Below are positions 6,948 to 13,795 of a stretch of DNA of 13,795 nt, piece after piece; position 1 is the stretch's first letter; each line of letters starts with the position of its first letter. The stretch lies in NCBI GenBank assembly GCA_021793635.1, contig JAJYSI010000031.1, forward strand, positions 1-13,795. Direction: 5' to 3'. A program made the position numbers and the translations under genes. The notes beneath the pieces were generated by a model. That model searched no databases, was not told the origin of the DNA, and saw only the letters and a list, made by a program, of their open reading frames with translations. The stretch comes from Bacteroidota bacterium. GTDB lineage: Bacteria > Bacteroidota > Ignavibacteria > Ignavibacteriales > Ignavibacteriaceae.

Positions 6948-7145
6948 ATGAGAACTAACATTGTAATAGATGAAAAGCTTATAAAAAAAGCAAGTAAAGT
7001 CTTAGGTACTAAAACCAAGCGTGAAACGGTTGAAGCAGCGTTAAGAAAGGCAATAAATCTTAGTGAACAGGCAAATATAAAAAAACTTTTCGGCAAGGTT
7101 AAATGGGAAGGCGACCTTGATGAGATGAGATCCGCGAGATGGTAA
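6948..7145 (+). CDS. vapB: VapB-family antitoxin
   Basis: The product is 65 residues and intact. GGAAAGGAAAG lies just before the ATG. The N-terminus (MRTNIVIDEKLI, then TKTKRETVEAALR) is the ribbon-helix-helix DNA-binding part of DUF2191/VapB-type antitoxins. The C-terminal FGKVKWEGDLDEMR is the segment that in this family binds and blocks the PIN-domain toxin. It overlaps the toxin start by 7 bases (ATGGTAA), the classic coupled arrangement. VapB normally represses its own operon with VapC as co-repressor. Here the partner is destroyed, so the antitoxin is an orphan, as judged from the sequence. Confidence 0.9.
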   Translation: MRTNIVIDEKLIKKASKVLGTKTKRETVEAALRKAINLSEQANIKKLFGKVKWEGDLDEMRSARW

Positions 7146-7266
7146 TTGTAGATTAGTCCGTCTGGATAGATTATTATTTATTGAAAATGGATTTACGCTT
7201 CTGTATAATGATAAAGATTTCATGCCGATGAAAAAAAATCTTGGACTGAAGTCTTTGAAACCATAG
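7139..7266 (+). pseudogene. vapC: Remnant of a VapC PIN-domain ribonuclease toxin
   Basis: The frame begins MVIVD, then TAG, then SVWIDYY. This is the VapC N-terminus MVIVDTSVWID with its Thr codon turned into a stop. From about 7171 the similarity jumps to another frame reading IENGFTLLYNDKDFMPM and NLGLKSLKP, ending at the TAG at 7264. That is the C-terminal end of a PIN domain (LLxNDxDF pattern). Only some 43 codons remain of the usual about 130, so a large internal segment carrying the middle acidic residues is missing. The toxin can no longer be made. Confidence rests on the neighbouring VapB and the conserved termini. Confidence 0.85.
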
Positions 7267-7321
7267 AATAAAAATGTATTTAATTATAATTCTAATCTTA
7301 AGAATTTGAAAAGTAAGCTAT

Positions 7322-7689
7322 ATGGCTTTTGAAGAAAAATATTTAGATGTTTTACAAAACTTGGAATTTGGAATAATTCAAGTTTACAGGAATCACAATG
7401 ATATGACGGACTATGATGCGTTGGCTGCCGTTGAAGCAATGATTGACTTTTATAAGGCTAAACAAATAGGAAGAGAAATACGGAAGTTTAATTTATCTGC
7501 AAATTCTCAATTAGCTTTTGAAGGTCTAAATAAGATGTGTGAGTTTAGATTAGATAAAGAATATTTTCCAAACCCTATCTCTGTGAATTGCTTAATTGTC
7601 TGAAGACAATACAAAATTCAATTAATAAGTGGACAAAACGGAACGGCAGAAAAGGATACCTCAATTTTGTTCAACAGTATCTTCCATAG
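7322..7689 (+). pseudogene. Small conserved hypothetical protein, broken by a one-base frameshift
   Basis: The first part (7322-7585) reads MAFEEKYLDVLQNLEFGIIQ with a helix-rich body, ending ISV. It then runs into a short frame ending at the TGA 7601-7603. In the next frame from 7585 the sequence continues ELLNCLKTIQNSINKWTK and then GRKGYLNFVQQYLP to a TAG at 7687-7689. The two parts join into one plausible 122-residue protein if one base is lost at GTG(G)AA near 7585. I recall this pattern from a family of small proteins of cyanobacteria and other phyla with no assigned function, but could not search for it. The cause could be a real mutation or a sequencing error. No strong ribosome site is seen. 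Confidence 0.75.
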
Positions 7690-7705
7690 TTTGTGCAATA
7701 CAAAT

Positions 7706-7765
7706 AATAGAACGGGGATTAGGCTGATTAGTGCGGATTTATATCTGCTATATCCGCGTTCTATT
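7706..7765. repeat. Dispersed repeat (copy 2) forming a long inverted repeat
   Basis: AATAGAACGGGGAT (7706-7719) and ATCCGCGTTCTATT (7752-7765) are complementary at 13 of 14 positions around a 32-base interior. The right arm is identical to the end of the element at 6427-6465. The interior holds two GATTAG-type units and another GCGGAT/ATCCGC pairing. It lies just beyond the stop codon (7773-7775) of the response-regulator gene and could also act as a transcription end. Confidence 0.7.
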
Positions 7766-7772
7766 GATTTCA

Positions 7773-9119
7773 TTACTGTATCCCCAGTTCCTTCAGTATG
7801 TTCAACAAGCCCTGTCTTGATAAGCCGGCTTTTGCTGCTGCGCGGGTTTTGTTATGGTTGGTTTCCATTAGTAAGTTATTAATGTAATCGATCTTGGCTT
7901 TTGTCATAGCCGATTCCAATGTTCCGTCATCCCCTGATTCTTGAACAATCGGCATTATTAAATTAGGAAAGTCATTAGTGGTAAGCGCTGCATCGTTATC
8001 CGCCATAACAACTGCGCTCTCTATGGTGTTTTTTAACTCGCGGATGTTTCCATGCCAGTCATATTTTTTTATTTCTGCAAGCAGACCGGGACTAAATGTA
8101 ATGCCAATTTTATTATGCTTGCGTAAACTTATTGACAAAAAATAATCGCACAAGTTTTCAATACCGTCTCTCCTCATTCTTAATGGCGGTACATTTATTT
8201 TTGTTACATTTATTCTATAATAAAAATCCTCCCTAAGCTTACCCTCTTTTACAAGCTGCCAAAGGTCTTTATTTGAAGCCATAATCAATCTTACATCGAG
8301 CTTAATTTTTTTAGCATTACCCGAACCAACTTTTGAAATTTCTTTATACTGCATAAATGATAAAAGCTTTGCTTGTATCTTCTCGCTTATGTCTGATATT
8401 TCAGGCAGATAAACCGTACCGCCGTCGGCAGCTTCGAACTTGCCTATTTTGGCAGAGTCTGCGCCAGAGAAAGCTCCTTTCTCATAGCCGAACAGTTCGG
8501 ACTCAATTAAAGTATCGCTAAGTGAATTCAAAGAAACCTCAACGAATAATTTATCTTTCCTTTTACTGCGTTTATGTAGCTGATATGCTATTACATCCTT
8601 ACCTGTACCGGTTTCACCAAGCAATAATACATCCGCATTAGAGCCTGCAATCTTTGCAATATCAAAATTTACCTTCTGCATCGCTTTACTCTTGCAGATG
8701 AAATAATCATACCGCCTGTCTTGGGAATCTTTTAATGTTTCAAGCTCTAAACCCAGACTCCGCTTATCTATTGAAGAAATAATTTTTTGATGCAGAAGTG
8801 AAGAGCCTAAATCCTTTTGTATATAGTCTGCAGCACCAAGGTTCATTGCTTTAACAACTGCTTCCACATCACCATCATCGGATAAAATAATTATAGGCAA
8901 ATTAGGATCAATTTCTTTATGAATCTTTTTAAGTAAATCAAAGCCATTTAAGCCCGGCAGCAATAAATCGAGAAGCAGAATAGAGATGTTTTCTTTTTTA
9001 AGTATGGCTATCCCCGAATTTATATTATTAACTGTAAAGACTTTGTATTTGTCCTTCAGCCACCGCTCAACGTCGCTTAGAAAAGATCGGTCATCATCGA
9101 TAACCAGCAGATTGAACAT
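7773..9119 (-). CDS. NtrC-family sigma-54-dependent response regulator
   Basis: The product is 448 residues; the ATG at 9119 is preceded by CCGGAGAGTAGAA. Residues 1-120 are a receiver domain with acidic residues 8-10, phosphoacceptor Asp51, switch Ser80 and Lys102. Residues about 137-370 are a sigma-54-activating AAA+ ATPase: Walker A GETGTGKD at 168-175, the sigma-contact loop GAFSGA at 215-220 (usually GAFTGA), sensor and arginine regions LREDFYYRINV and WHGNIREL. The Walker B box reads VYLPEI (236-241), with Pro239 where the family normally has Asp. Residues about 400-448 are a Fis-type helix-turn-helix (NKTRAAAKAGLSRQ). It would sense a phosphate signal and drive sigma-54 promoters. No histidine kinase is adjacent. 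ATP hydrolysis may be altered. Confidence 0.93.
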   Translation of the reverse strand: MFNLLVIDDDRSFLSDVERWLKDKYKVFTVNNINSGIAILKKENISILLLDLLLPGLNGFDLLKKIHKEIDPNLPIIILSDDGDVEAVVKAMNLGAADYIQKDLGSSLLHQKIISSIDKRSLGLELETLKDSQDRRYDYFICKSKAMQKVNFDIAKIAGSNADVLLLGETGTGKDVIAYQLHKRSKRKDKLFVEVSLNSLSDTLIESELFGYEKGAFSGADSAKIGKFEAADGGTVYLPEISDISEKIQAKLLSFMQYKEISKVGSGNAKKIKLDVRLIMASNKDLWQLVKEGKLREDFYYRINVTKINVPPLRMRRDGIENLCDYFLSISLRKHNKIGITFSPGLLAEIKKYDWHGNIRELKNTIESAVVMADNDAALTTNDFPNLIMPIVQESGDDGTLESAMTKAKIDYINNLLMETNHNKTRAAAKAGLSRQGLLNILKELGIQ

Positions 9120-9479
9120 TTCTACTCTCCGGTTCTAATATATAATTAATACTGCCGGCAGATACGGAGAAGATTAGAGTTGCCGGGCAGCATTGTGAAA
9201 AAGCCGACTATTATAAAGTGATTTTAAATCCTATACTATATATAGGAGAAAAATCAGCAGTTTCGGAAAATTCAGAAAAAAATTTTTATATTTTATTATT
9301 CAAATCCAGAAGTAGAGTCCCTTATAGCTGCATTACCCTTAAAATAAAATTCCCTGATATTCCCACAAAAAGCAAATAAAAATTTTAAGCTGTAAGAAAT
9401 TACATAAGTAATTTTTAGGAGTCAAATAAATTCTATGGAAGATTTCTAATTACCCGTTTACGCTGCCCTTTGGAATTAT
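9120..9479. other. Intergenic region upstream of the response regulator
   Basis: No convincing open frame is present in this stretch. It holds CTGCCGGCAG (9151-9160, perfect palindrome) and CCTATA...TATAGG around five bases (9230-9246). Both lie within 130 bases before the regulator's start, so they could be binding sites. I looked for a GG-N10-GC sigma-54 promoter on the minus strand and found none. The rest is AT-rich. Confidence 0.45.
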
Positions 9480-9518
9480 GGAGTAATGGAGTAATGAAAA
9501 AAATTATTCCATTACTCC
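9480..9518. repeat. Direct and inverted repeat beyond the TPR gene
   Basis: GGAGTAATGGA (9480-9490) and TCCATTACTCC (9508-9518) pair over 11 bases around a 17-base loop. GGAGTAAT also occurs twice in tandem on the left side, so two alternative stems are possible. The element lies about 40 bases after the stop at 9557. It could end transcription of the TPR gene, but no T-run follows. Confidence 0.5.
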
Positions 9519-9556
9519 TATACTCAGTGTATTATCGTCTTTTTTCGAAAACTTAA

Positions 9557-10342
9557 CTATTTCATTCCTTCCAGCACAGTCTGAGCAAATTTGGCGTAGG
9601 TTGGGTCTTCTTTAGCTTTCAACAAGCATTCCTTTGCCATCTTCATGTTGTTCAGCTTGCTGTAGGCAATACCCATATAATAATACGGACCGCCTTCGCC
9701 GATATTCTTTTTGTACTTTATTGCATCCTGAGCAGCGCTAATTGAATTTTTATATTGATTGGAAACGAAATAAAGTCTTGCAAGGTTTAAATAAGCAATA
9801 TCGTAGTTATTAAAGCTTATTGCTTTCTTCAAATCAACAATAGCAAGTTTGTTATTTTTTGCTTTTTCGGCTGTAGTTGCTAATGCAGTGTAAGCAAGGG
9901 CAATGTTAAACTTTGCTGCATCTTTTAGGTTGTCATTTTTGGATTTATCAAGGAACTTTTGGAAATATTCAATTGCATCTTTATAATCTCCGGTGTTGTA
10001 ATAAACATTCCCGAGGTCGTTATAAGAAGCGTCGAAATTCGGATTAGCTTTTATAGCTTCCTGATAATCTTTTATAGCTGCATCGTGGTTACCCATTTTT
10101 TCTTCGGCAACAGCCATCTGGTAATATATCCTATAGTCTTTAGAGGCAGCTAAGGCTGTCTCAAAATCCGTAAGGGCACCTTTATAATCTTGCTTTTGCA
10201 TTTTGTCCAACCCGCTGTTAAAAGACTTAATAGCGGTGGTATCCATTTTAGGTGCAGTTGTATCTGCAGATTGTGCAAAAGAACCAGTAGTGAAAATTAA
10301 GACAAAGAAAATACTAAGAAATAAATAAGCTGCTTTTCGCAT
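9557..10342 (-). CDS. Secreted tetratricopeptide-repeat protein
   Basis: The product is 261 residues from the ATG at 10342. GGAGAAGC lies 4-11 bases upstream, while the earlier in-frame ATG at 10354 overlaps that ribosome site. The signal peptide ends TTGSFAQ. Six or so helical TPR units follow from about residue 35, with the typical W/Y-G-A-Y/F-P rhythm, for example DYKGALTDFETAL, NHDAAIKDYQEAIKANPNF, DYKDAIEYFQKFL and NQYKNSISAAQDAI. TPR domains hold protein complexes together. The partner here is unknown. No lipobox is present, so it is probably periplasmic. The gene stands alone between intergenic gaps on both sides. Confidence 0.85.
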   Translation of the reverse strand: MRKAAYLFLSIFFVLIFTTGSFAQSADTTAPKMDTTAIKSFNSGLDKMQKQDYKGALTDFETALAASKDYRIYYQMAVAEEKMGNHDAAIKDYQEAIKANPNFDASYNDLGNVYYNTGDYKDAIEYFQKFLDKSKNDNLKDAAKFNIALAYTALATTAEKAKNNKLAIVDLKKAISFNNYDIAYLNLARLYFVSNQYKNSISAAQDAIKYKKNIGEGGPYYYMGIAYSKLNNMKMAKECLLKAKEDPTYAKFAQTVLEGMK

Positions 10343-10563
10343 AAGCTTCTCCATTAATTAATTAATAAATGATTTGACGGATTGCTGGTGTATTCCGTAC
10401 AGTTTATTTTAGGCGTTGCAAAAGTTTACTGCAGTCAGCGATCTTTTAAAAATAATCGCATCTTTATCCAAAAGATATTAGACTTTTCCTAAAGTTTCAA
10501 TGATTTATTTTACTTTTTTAATATTTTTTTGTTTCAGCCGGGAATGGAGATTTTAAAGAAAAA
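10343..10563. other. Intergenic sequence upstream of the TPR gene
   Basis: AT-rich sequence without an open frame. It should hold the TPR gene promoter. I found no clear TAnnTTTG element on the minus strand. Confidence 0.5.
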
Positions 10564-10602
10564 AATTCCGCAGCCCAACTTTTTTAGTCCGGCTGCGGAA
10601 TT
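10564..10602 (-). terminator. Strong rho-independent terminator of the 10645-11022 gene
   Basis: AATTCCGCAGCC and GGCTGCGGAATT form a perfect 12-bp stem around a 15-base loop. On the minus strand it is followed by a T-run (TTTTTTTCTTT). It lies about 43 bases past the stop codon. Confidence 0.9.
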
Positions 10603-10644
10603 CTTACACCAAGCTGGGAGGCAGCTTATTTATTATTGGAGGGT

Positions 10645-11022
10645 TTAATAACCCGTGCTATTTGATTGCGATTTCATTGCATCGAACTTAGAACGCTGAT
10701 CGGCAGTTAATATATTTTCAATTGCCGAGTTAGCATTATTTATTATCTGCTGCTTCTGCATAGGATCGGTGGAAGCATTTAACTGCTGGCTGGCAGAATT
10801 TAAAATTGAATCTACTACCGGAACCTGATCGCTGGTTAGAGCAAGCTGGTTCTGCAATTGATTTAAAGTATATAATGAATCTCCCGCTCTCTCAAGTGCT
10901 GCAGTTACACCGGGATTTTGATCATTATTAAATGATACCGGGAAAATCGATTTACTGTTCATAGCATTCGCTCCGGCAACAAAAGCTAACGCTAATATTG
11001 CCGACAAAATTATGCTTTTCAT
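10645..11022 (-). CDS. Small periplasmic helical protein with LTxxQ-like motifs
   Basis: The product is 125 residues from the ATG at 11022, which has AAAGAAAGGTGTAAG in front. An upstream ATG at 11049 is not favoured. The signal peptide is MKSIILSAILALAFVAGANA. The mature chain is probably helical and Gln/Asn-rich, with LTSDQVPVVDSIL and LTADQRSKF, which resemble the LTxxQ motif of Spy/CpxP-type periplasmic chaperones. The similarity is weak and the family is short and variable, so a chaperone or stress role is only a suggestion. A strong terminator follows directly. Confidence 0.75.
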   Translation of the reverse strand: MKSIILSAILALAFVAGANAMNSKSIFPVSFNNDQNPGVTAALERAGDSLYTLNQLQNQLALTSDQVPVVDSILNSASQQLNASTDPMQKQQIINNANSAIENILTADQRSKFDAMKSQSNSTGY

Positions 11023-11265
11023 CTTACACCTTTCTTTTTTGTTAAACATAACAAATGGTTTAGTTAAGATTTACAACTGCATTTTAACGGCTTAATGCAA
11101 GGTATTCAATGTAAATTACTCTCAATGATAAATGGTTCCATGACTTATTCTTCATTGACTAATAAAGCGGGCGATATTATATACAAATTTTCTTTTCTGA
11201 TATCAAAATATTGTTTAATTTTTATGGGAACCTTTTCCACATTCATTTCATATTAAGGAGAATGC

Positions 11266-11712
11266 ATGGCTCGTAAAATAATTGGATTAATAGCGGGATT
11301 TGCTGCAATGGAAATATTTTTATTCGTCACATTCGCAATCTTATATCAGTTCCTCGGAGCCGATGGTTCCTTTAGACCGGGAACATTTAATATAACAACA
11401 ACATGGGCTGTGTTCAGCATCATTCTCAGCCTTCTTGGTGCCGTTGACGGGGGTTTGGTATGTATGCTCGTTGCAAAGCATAAAGGGACAGTCTTGGTTC
11501 TTGCTTCTTTTGTACTTGTTTTTGGAATTTCATCCGCAATTCCGAAGATAAGTATACCAGTAGCCGGATCAGATCAAATAAGAGTAGGATATATTTCCGG
11601 TATAGAAGCGATGCGTAAAGCTATCCAGCCGGTTTCCGTTTTGTTGATTACTCCGGTAATCAGTGCAGCAGGAATTTTTCTCGGCGGTAGCTTGATCAAA
11701 CCAAAACGGTAA
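11266..11712 (+). CDS. Four-helix membrane protein, unknown function
   Basis: The product is 148 residues. The start has a good ribosome site (ATTAAGGAGAATGC) just before the ATG. Four hydrophobic segments are visible at about 6-28, 48-70, 74-94 and 119-142, with short loops. No catalytic motif was recognised. The gene is followed after 17 bases by the TrmO-like gene in the same direction, so they may be co-transcribed, but no functional link is known. Upstream, the 243-base divergent gap (11023-11265) holds no other gene. Confidence 0.75.
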   Translation: MARKIIGLIAGFAAMEIFLFVTFAILYQFLGADGSFRPGTFNITTTWAVFSIILSLLGAVDGGLVCMLVAKHKGTVLVLASFVLVFGISSAIPKISIPVAGSDQIRVGYISGIEAMRKAIQPVSVLLITPVISAAGIFLGGSLIKPKR

Positions 11713-11729
11713 TCTCTTCAGCCTGAATT

Positions 11730-12158
11730 ATGCACGCCGAATTAAAATTTATCGGTAAGATTGAAACTCCATTCCGCACAATTGATGAATGTCCAAGAAA
11801 TATAGCTGCCTATGGTCCTGAGTGTAAATTAATTTTAGATGAAGAATATGCCTCGGGATTATCCGGGCTTGTTGATGGGCAAGAAATATTAATTTTATAT
11901 TGGTTTAAAAATGTTAACAGAGATCTTATGATCCGGAACTCCCGCCGTACCGGTAAGCCTGCCGGTGTATTTTCTATTAGAACACCTAACAGACCGAATC
12001 CGATAGGTGCCGCTGTTATCAAAATAGAAGAAATTTATGGCAATAAAATTATTGTAAAGGGATTGGATTGTTTGAACGGTACTCCACTGCTTGATATTAA
12101 ACCCGCAATCCTTTCTGAAAGAATTGATCCGAATTCTCCTAATCAATTTTTCAAGTAG
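11730..12158 (+). CDS. trmO: TrmO-like tRNA (t6A37) N6-methyltransferase
   Basis: The product is 142 residues, near the size of the short bacterial and archaeal forms and shorter than the 235-residue E. coli protein. Family signatures are IGKIETPF near the N-terminus, GVFSIRTPNRPNPIG at 79-93 and GTPLLDIKP at about 117-125. The family uses S-adenosylmethionine to methylate the N6 of threonylcarbamoyladenosine at tRNA position 37, a cytoplasmic decoding modification. The start ATG at 11730 has little visible ribosome site, so translation may couple to the preceding gene. The assignment to this family is firm; the exact substrate is by analogy. Confidence 0.9.
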   Translation: MHAELKFIGKIETPFRTIDECPRNIAAYGPECKLILDEEYASGLSGLVDGQEILILYWFKNVNRDLMIRNSRRTGKPAGVFSIRTPNRPNPIGAAVIKIEEIYGNKIIVKGLDCLNGTPLLDIKPAILSERIDPNSPNQFFK

Positions 12159-12191
12159 AAATTAGAATGTAAAATTCAGGAGACGGCAGGC

Positions 12192-12214
12192 AGAAGTCAG
12201 GATTAAAGACTTCT
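12192..12214. repeat. Small hairpin after the TrmO-like gene
   Basis: AGAAGTC and GACTTCT form a 7-bp stem around a 9-base loop, 33 bases after the stop. No T-run follows directly. Possibly a weak terminator or part of a short intergenic repeat. Confidence 0.35.
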
Positions 12215-12427
12215 AGTTCTAAACTTCCGAATTTCTTCAGACTTATGTGCTGTTAATCCAAGTAAAGAAAATTCACACTTTCATTCATCACCTTAAACAC
12301 AAAATGTTATTTAATTAATAAGTAAATAAGTACTGACATTCTTTTAATTTGACTTTCGTGACGATACGTAAGCTAAGGCTGATTTATTAGGAAAAGATAA
12401 AGTTATGAATCTATATAAAGGGCAATG

Positions 12428-13078
12428 ATGAGAAAGTTATGCTTGGCAGTAATTTTAATTTTGGGAATTATTTACACATGCAAAGCGCAAATTGTTTACC
12501 CAAGGAATTATTACAACCCGCTGTCCGGGATGGTTTTAATAAACGGATCTGCCGGAATTGATTTGGGAGAAACAGATTATAAGCGTACAAGGGCAGCTTT
12601 TCTTAGCCAGGCATCAATCGAATATTTTTTACCGTCACAAAATCACTTAGACTTCAGTTTAAGAGCTTTCGCTTCAGATGGTTTCGTCTCCGGTAAGGAC
12701 ACAAAAATAAATCCTCCTGTATTTAGGACTTCAATTTATTCCATCGGAGCAGGTGTAGGGCTTGCTGTTGCAGTTAACGATAAAATATTTCCTTATATAG
12801 ATGTTGGTTATTCAATATTGTGGTATTATCCGCGCGATCAATACGGTCGTACTCCGCAAAATTATCTTGCCGGTGAAGAAAATAATCTTACAAGTACTTA
12901 CAGCGTGGAATTAGGAACCAGGTTTATGTTTCTTAAAAACTGGAGCGCAAATATTTCCACCGGAATTTGGGCAGTTACAAATGACAGATTGGATAACGTT
13001 ATCGGCGGGGCTTACAACGATAGTTATATTTCTTTCATGGCGGGAATTTCTTATTATTTTGAAACCGACAGCCAATAA
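12428..13078 (+). CDS. Outer-membrane beta-barrel protein
   Basis: The product is 216 residues. Two adjacent ATGs exist at 12425 and 12428. AAAGGG ends 5 bases before the second and 2 before the first, so I favour the second. The signal peptide is MRKLCLAVILILGIIYTCKAQ. The mature chain alternates strands and turns (SIYSIGAGVGLAVAV, STYSVELGTRFMF, YISFMAGISYYFE), ending FETDSQ. It has the size and pattern of an 8-10 strand outer-membrane porin-like barrel. The terminal residues are not a textbook aromatic C-terminus. Transport substrate unknown. Confidence 0.82.
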   Translation: MRKLCLAVILILGIIYTCKAQIVYPRNYYNPLSGMVLINGSAGIDLGETDYKRTRAAFLSQASIEYFLPSQNHLDFSLRAFASDGFVSGKDTKINPPVFRTSIYSIGAGVGLAVAVNDKIFPYIDVGYSILWYYPRDQYGRTPQNYLAGEENNLTSTYSVELGTRFMFLKNWSANISTGIWAVTNDRLDNVIGGAYNDSYISFMAGISYYFETDSQ

Positions 13079-13079
13079 A

Positions 13080-13109
13080 ATAAAAGCGATCCTGTACGAT
13101 CGCTTTTAT
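13080..13109. terminator. Bidirectional terminator between convergent genes
   Basis: ATAAAAGCGATC and GATCGCTTTTAT form a perfect 12-bp stem around a 6-base loop. T-rich sequence follows on plus (ATTTTG), and its complement has A/T-rich sequence on the other side (TTTATTGGC). It sits immediately after the stop at 13078 and 26 bases from the stop of the yceI-like gene. Confidence 0.9.
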
Positions 13110-13134
13110 ATTTTGATGTTCTATGGAATTCAGA

Positions 13135-13677
13135 TCAAATATCAAAAACCTGGGTAAACCAAAACTTTAAAGTATCGTTAACCGGAATCAACAGAAGCGA
13201 AGGACGCTTAATCTTAAAAGCTGTTAAGCTTATGTCAAACTTACCGGTGACTGTAAGTTTGTTATTCGTCCAATCTGCAAATGCCGGAATATAAATCTGC
13301 TTGGTAACTCCATGAAAAGTGAGATTGCCCCATATCTGCAGGCTGTCGCCTTTTTGTGTAATAGAACTGCTGATAAATCTTGCATCGGGATAATACAATT
13401 CTTCTACAACTTCCATGGCGTGCGAGTCACGGTTTGAATTACCGCTGTCGAATGAACTGACAGGCACCTGAACCATTACATCTTTAATAAGTTTAGCTTT
13501 AACATCTGCATCAATTGCACAATAGGTATCTTTACTTACTGCTTCAATCTCGTGAAGGGGATGCGTTAATTTGTATTTGATAGTTGACCCGGACTTATCG
13601 GCTACATAATGTTTAAGCTGACCGAAAGATAAAGTAAAAGGAATGACCAATAAGAAAATAAATAATTTCGTTTTCAT
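13135..13677 (-). CDS. YceI-family periplasmic protein
   Basis: The product is 180 residues from the ATG at 13677, which has TTTGGAGAATTTC in front (a TTG at 13689 would be 4 codons longer and weaker). The signal peptide is MKTKLFIFLLVIPFTLSFGQ. Family features are SFDSGNSNRDSHAM at about 80-93 and the GNLTFHGVTK segment at about 117-126, within a lipocalin-like beta barrel. YceI-family proteins bind lipid-like molecules such as isoprenoid quinones. The gene follows the end of a membrane-protein gene by 13 bases and is likely co-transcribed with it. The bound ligand is an inference. Confidence 0.9.
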   Translation of the reverse strand: MKTKLFIFLLVIPFTLSFGQLKHYVADKSGSTIKYKLTHPLHEIEAVSKDTYCAIDADVKAKLIKDVMVQVPVSSFDSGNSNRDSHAMEVVEELYYPDARFISSSITQKGDSLQIWGNLTFHGVTKQIYIPAFADWTNNKLTVTGKFDISLTAFKIKRPSLLLIPVNDTLKFWFTQVFDI

Positions 13678-13690
13678 GAAATTCTCCAAA

Positions 13691-13795
13691 TTAAAAAACT
13701 ATTACTAACATTGAAGTTGCAAATACAGCGGTAGTTAAGTAACCGGCTACCTGATGAAAATGCGCCTGGCTCATATTAAATAAACGATGATGACG
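13691..13795 (-). CDS. C-terminal end of a membrane protein (N-terminus outside window)
   Basis: Thirty-four residues are visible before a TAA at 13691-13693: RHHRLFNMSQAHFHQVAGY followed by a hydrophobic segment (LTTAVFATSMLVIVF) ending the protein. The frame is open to the window edge. The last segment looks like a transmembrane helix preceded by several histidines. I cannot name the family from this much. The stop lies 13 bases before the yceI-like start, so both genes probably form one operon. Confidence 0.7.
   Translation of the reverse strand, partial: RHHRLFNMSQAHFHQVAGYLTTAVFATSMLVIVF

Noticed and set aside
6869..7223. Two minus-strand frames across the vapB region
   Set aside because: Opposite-strand shadows of vapB and its toxin remnant, with no ribosome site.
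7667..7882. Plus-strand frame over the repeat and the end of the response regulator
   Set aside because: It runs over the dispersed repeat and the opposite strand of a clear gene.
9120..9300. Possible sigma-54 promoter before the response regulator
   Set aside because: No GG-N10-GC pair with correct spacing was found on the minus strand.
11810..12146. Two minus-strand frames opposite the TrmO-like gene
   Set aside because: They are shadows of a strongly recognised plus-strand gene.

Overview
The window looks like a chromosomal stretch from a Gram-negative bacterium of the Bacteroidetes/Chlorobi group, most like Ignavibacteria or a relative. This is inference. The support is an AT-rich sequence, many exported proteins (lipoproteins with lipoboxes, outer-membrane barrels, a beta-helix lipase), one TAnnTTTG-like promoter element and several short intergenic repeats typical of that group. 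I saw no rRNA, tRNA, CRISPR array, transposase or phage gene, and no type IX secretion C-terminal domain.

Layout. Positions 1-5161 all read on the minus strand and encode envelope or secreted proteins. They are a very large secreted lipase-like hydrolase whose C-terminus lies outside the window, a lipoprotein of unknown function, and two tandem paralogous lipoproteins, one of which carries an added beta-barrel. A roughly 300-base non-coding stretch with several inverted repeats separates the first two. Positions 5162-5773 hold no convincing gene but contain a striking 21-bp degenerate tandem array of 15 units. Positions 5774-6682 carry two small minus-strand proteins, one unknown and one a double zinc ribbon. 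Positions 6683-7772 look like a decaying accessory patch: an intact VapB-type antitoxin, a wrecked VapC toxin remnant and a small conserved protein broken by a one-base frameshift, followed by a repeat element.

Positions 7773-9119 encode an NtrC-type sigma-54 response regulator with an unusual Walker B motif and no sensor kinase nearby. Then come a secreted TPR protein, a small periplasmic helical protein with a strong terminator, and a plus-strand pair (membrane protein, TrmO-like tRNA methyltransferase). An outer-membrane barrel protein follows, and the window ends with a yceI-like gene preceded by the end of a membrane-protein gene. A strong bidirectional hairpin separates the last convergent pair.

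No single multi-gene pathway unifies the window. The most notable points are the broken toxin-antitoxin locus, the frameshifted conserved gene, the 21-bp heptad-encoding array, repeats that begin at or near stop codons, the lipoprotein-barrel fusion, and the internal duplication in the lipase beta-helix.
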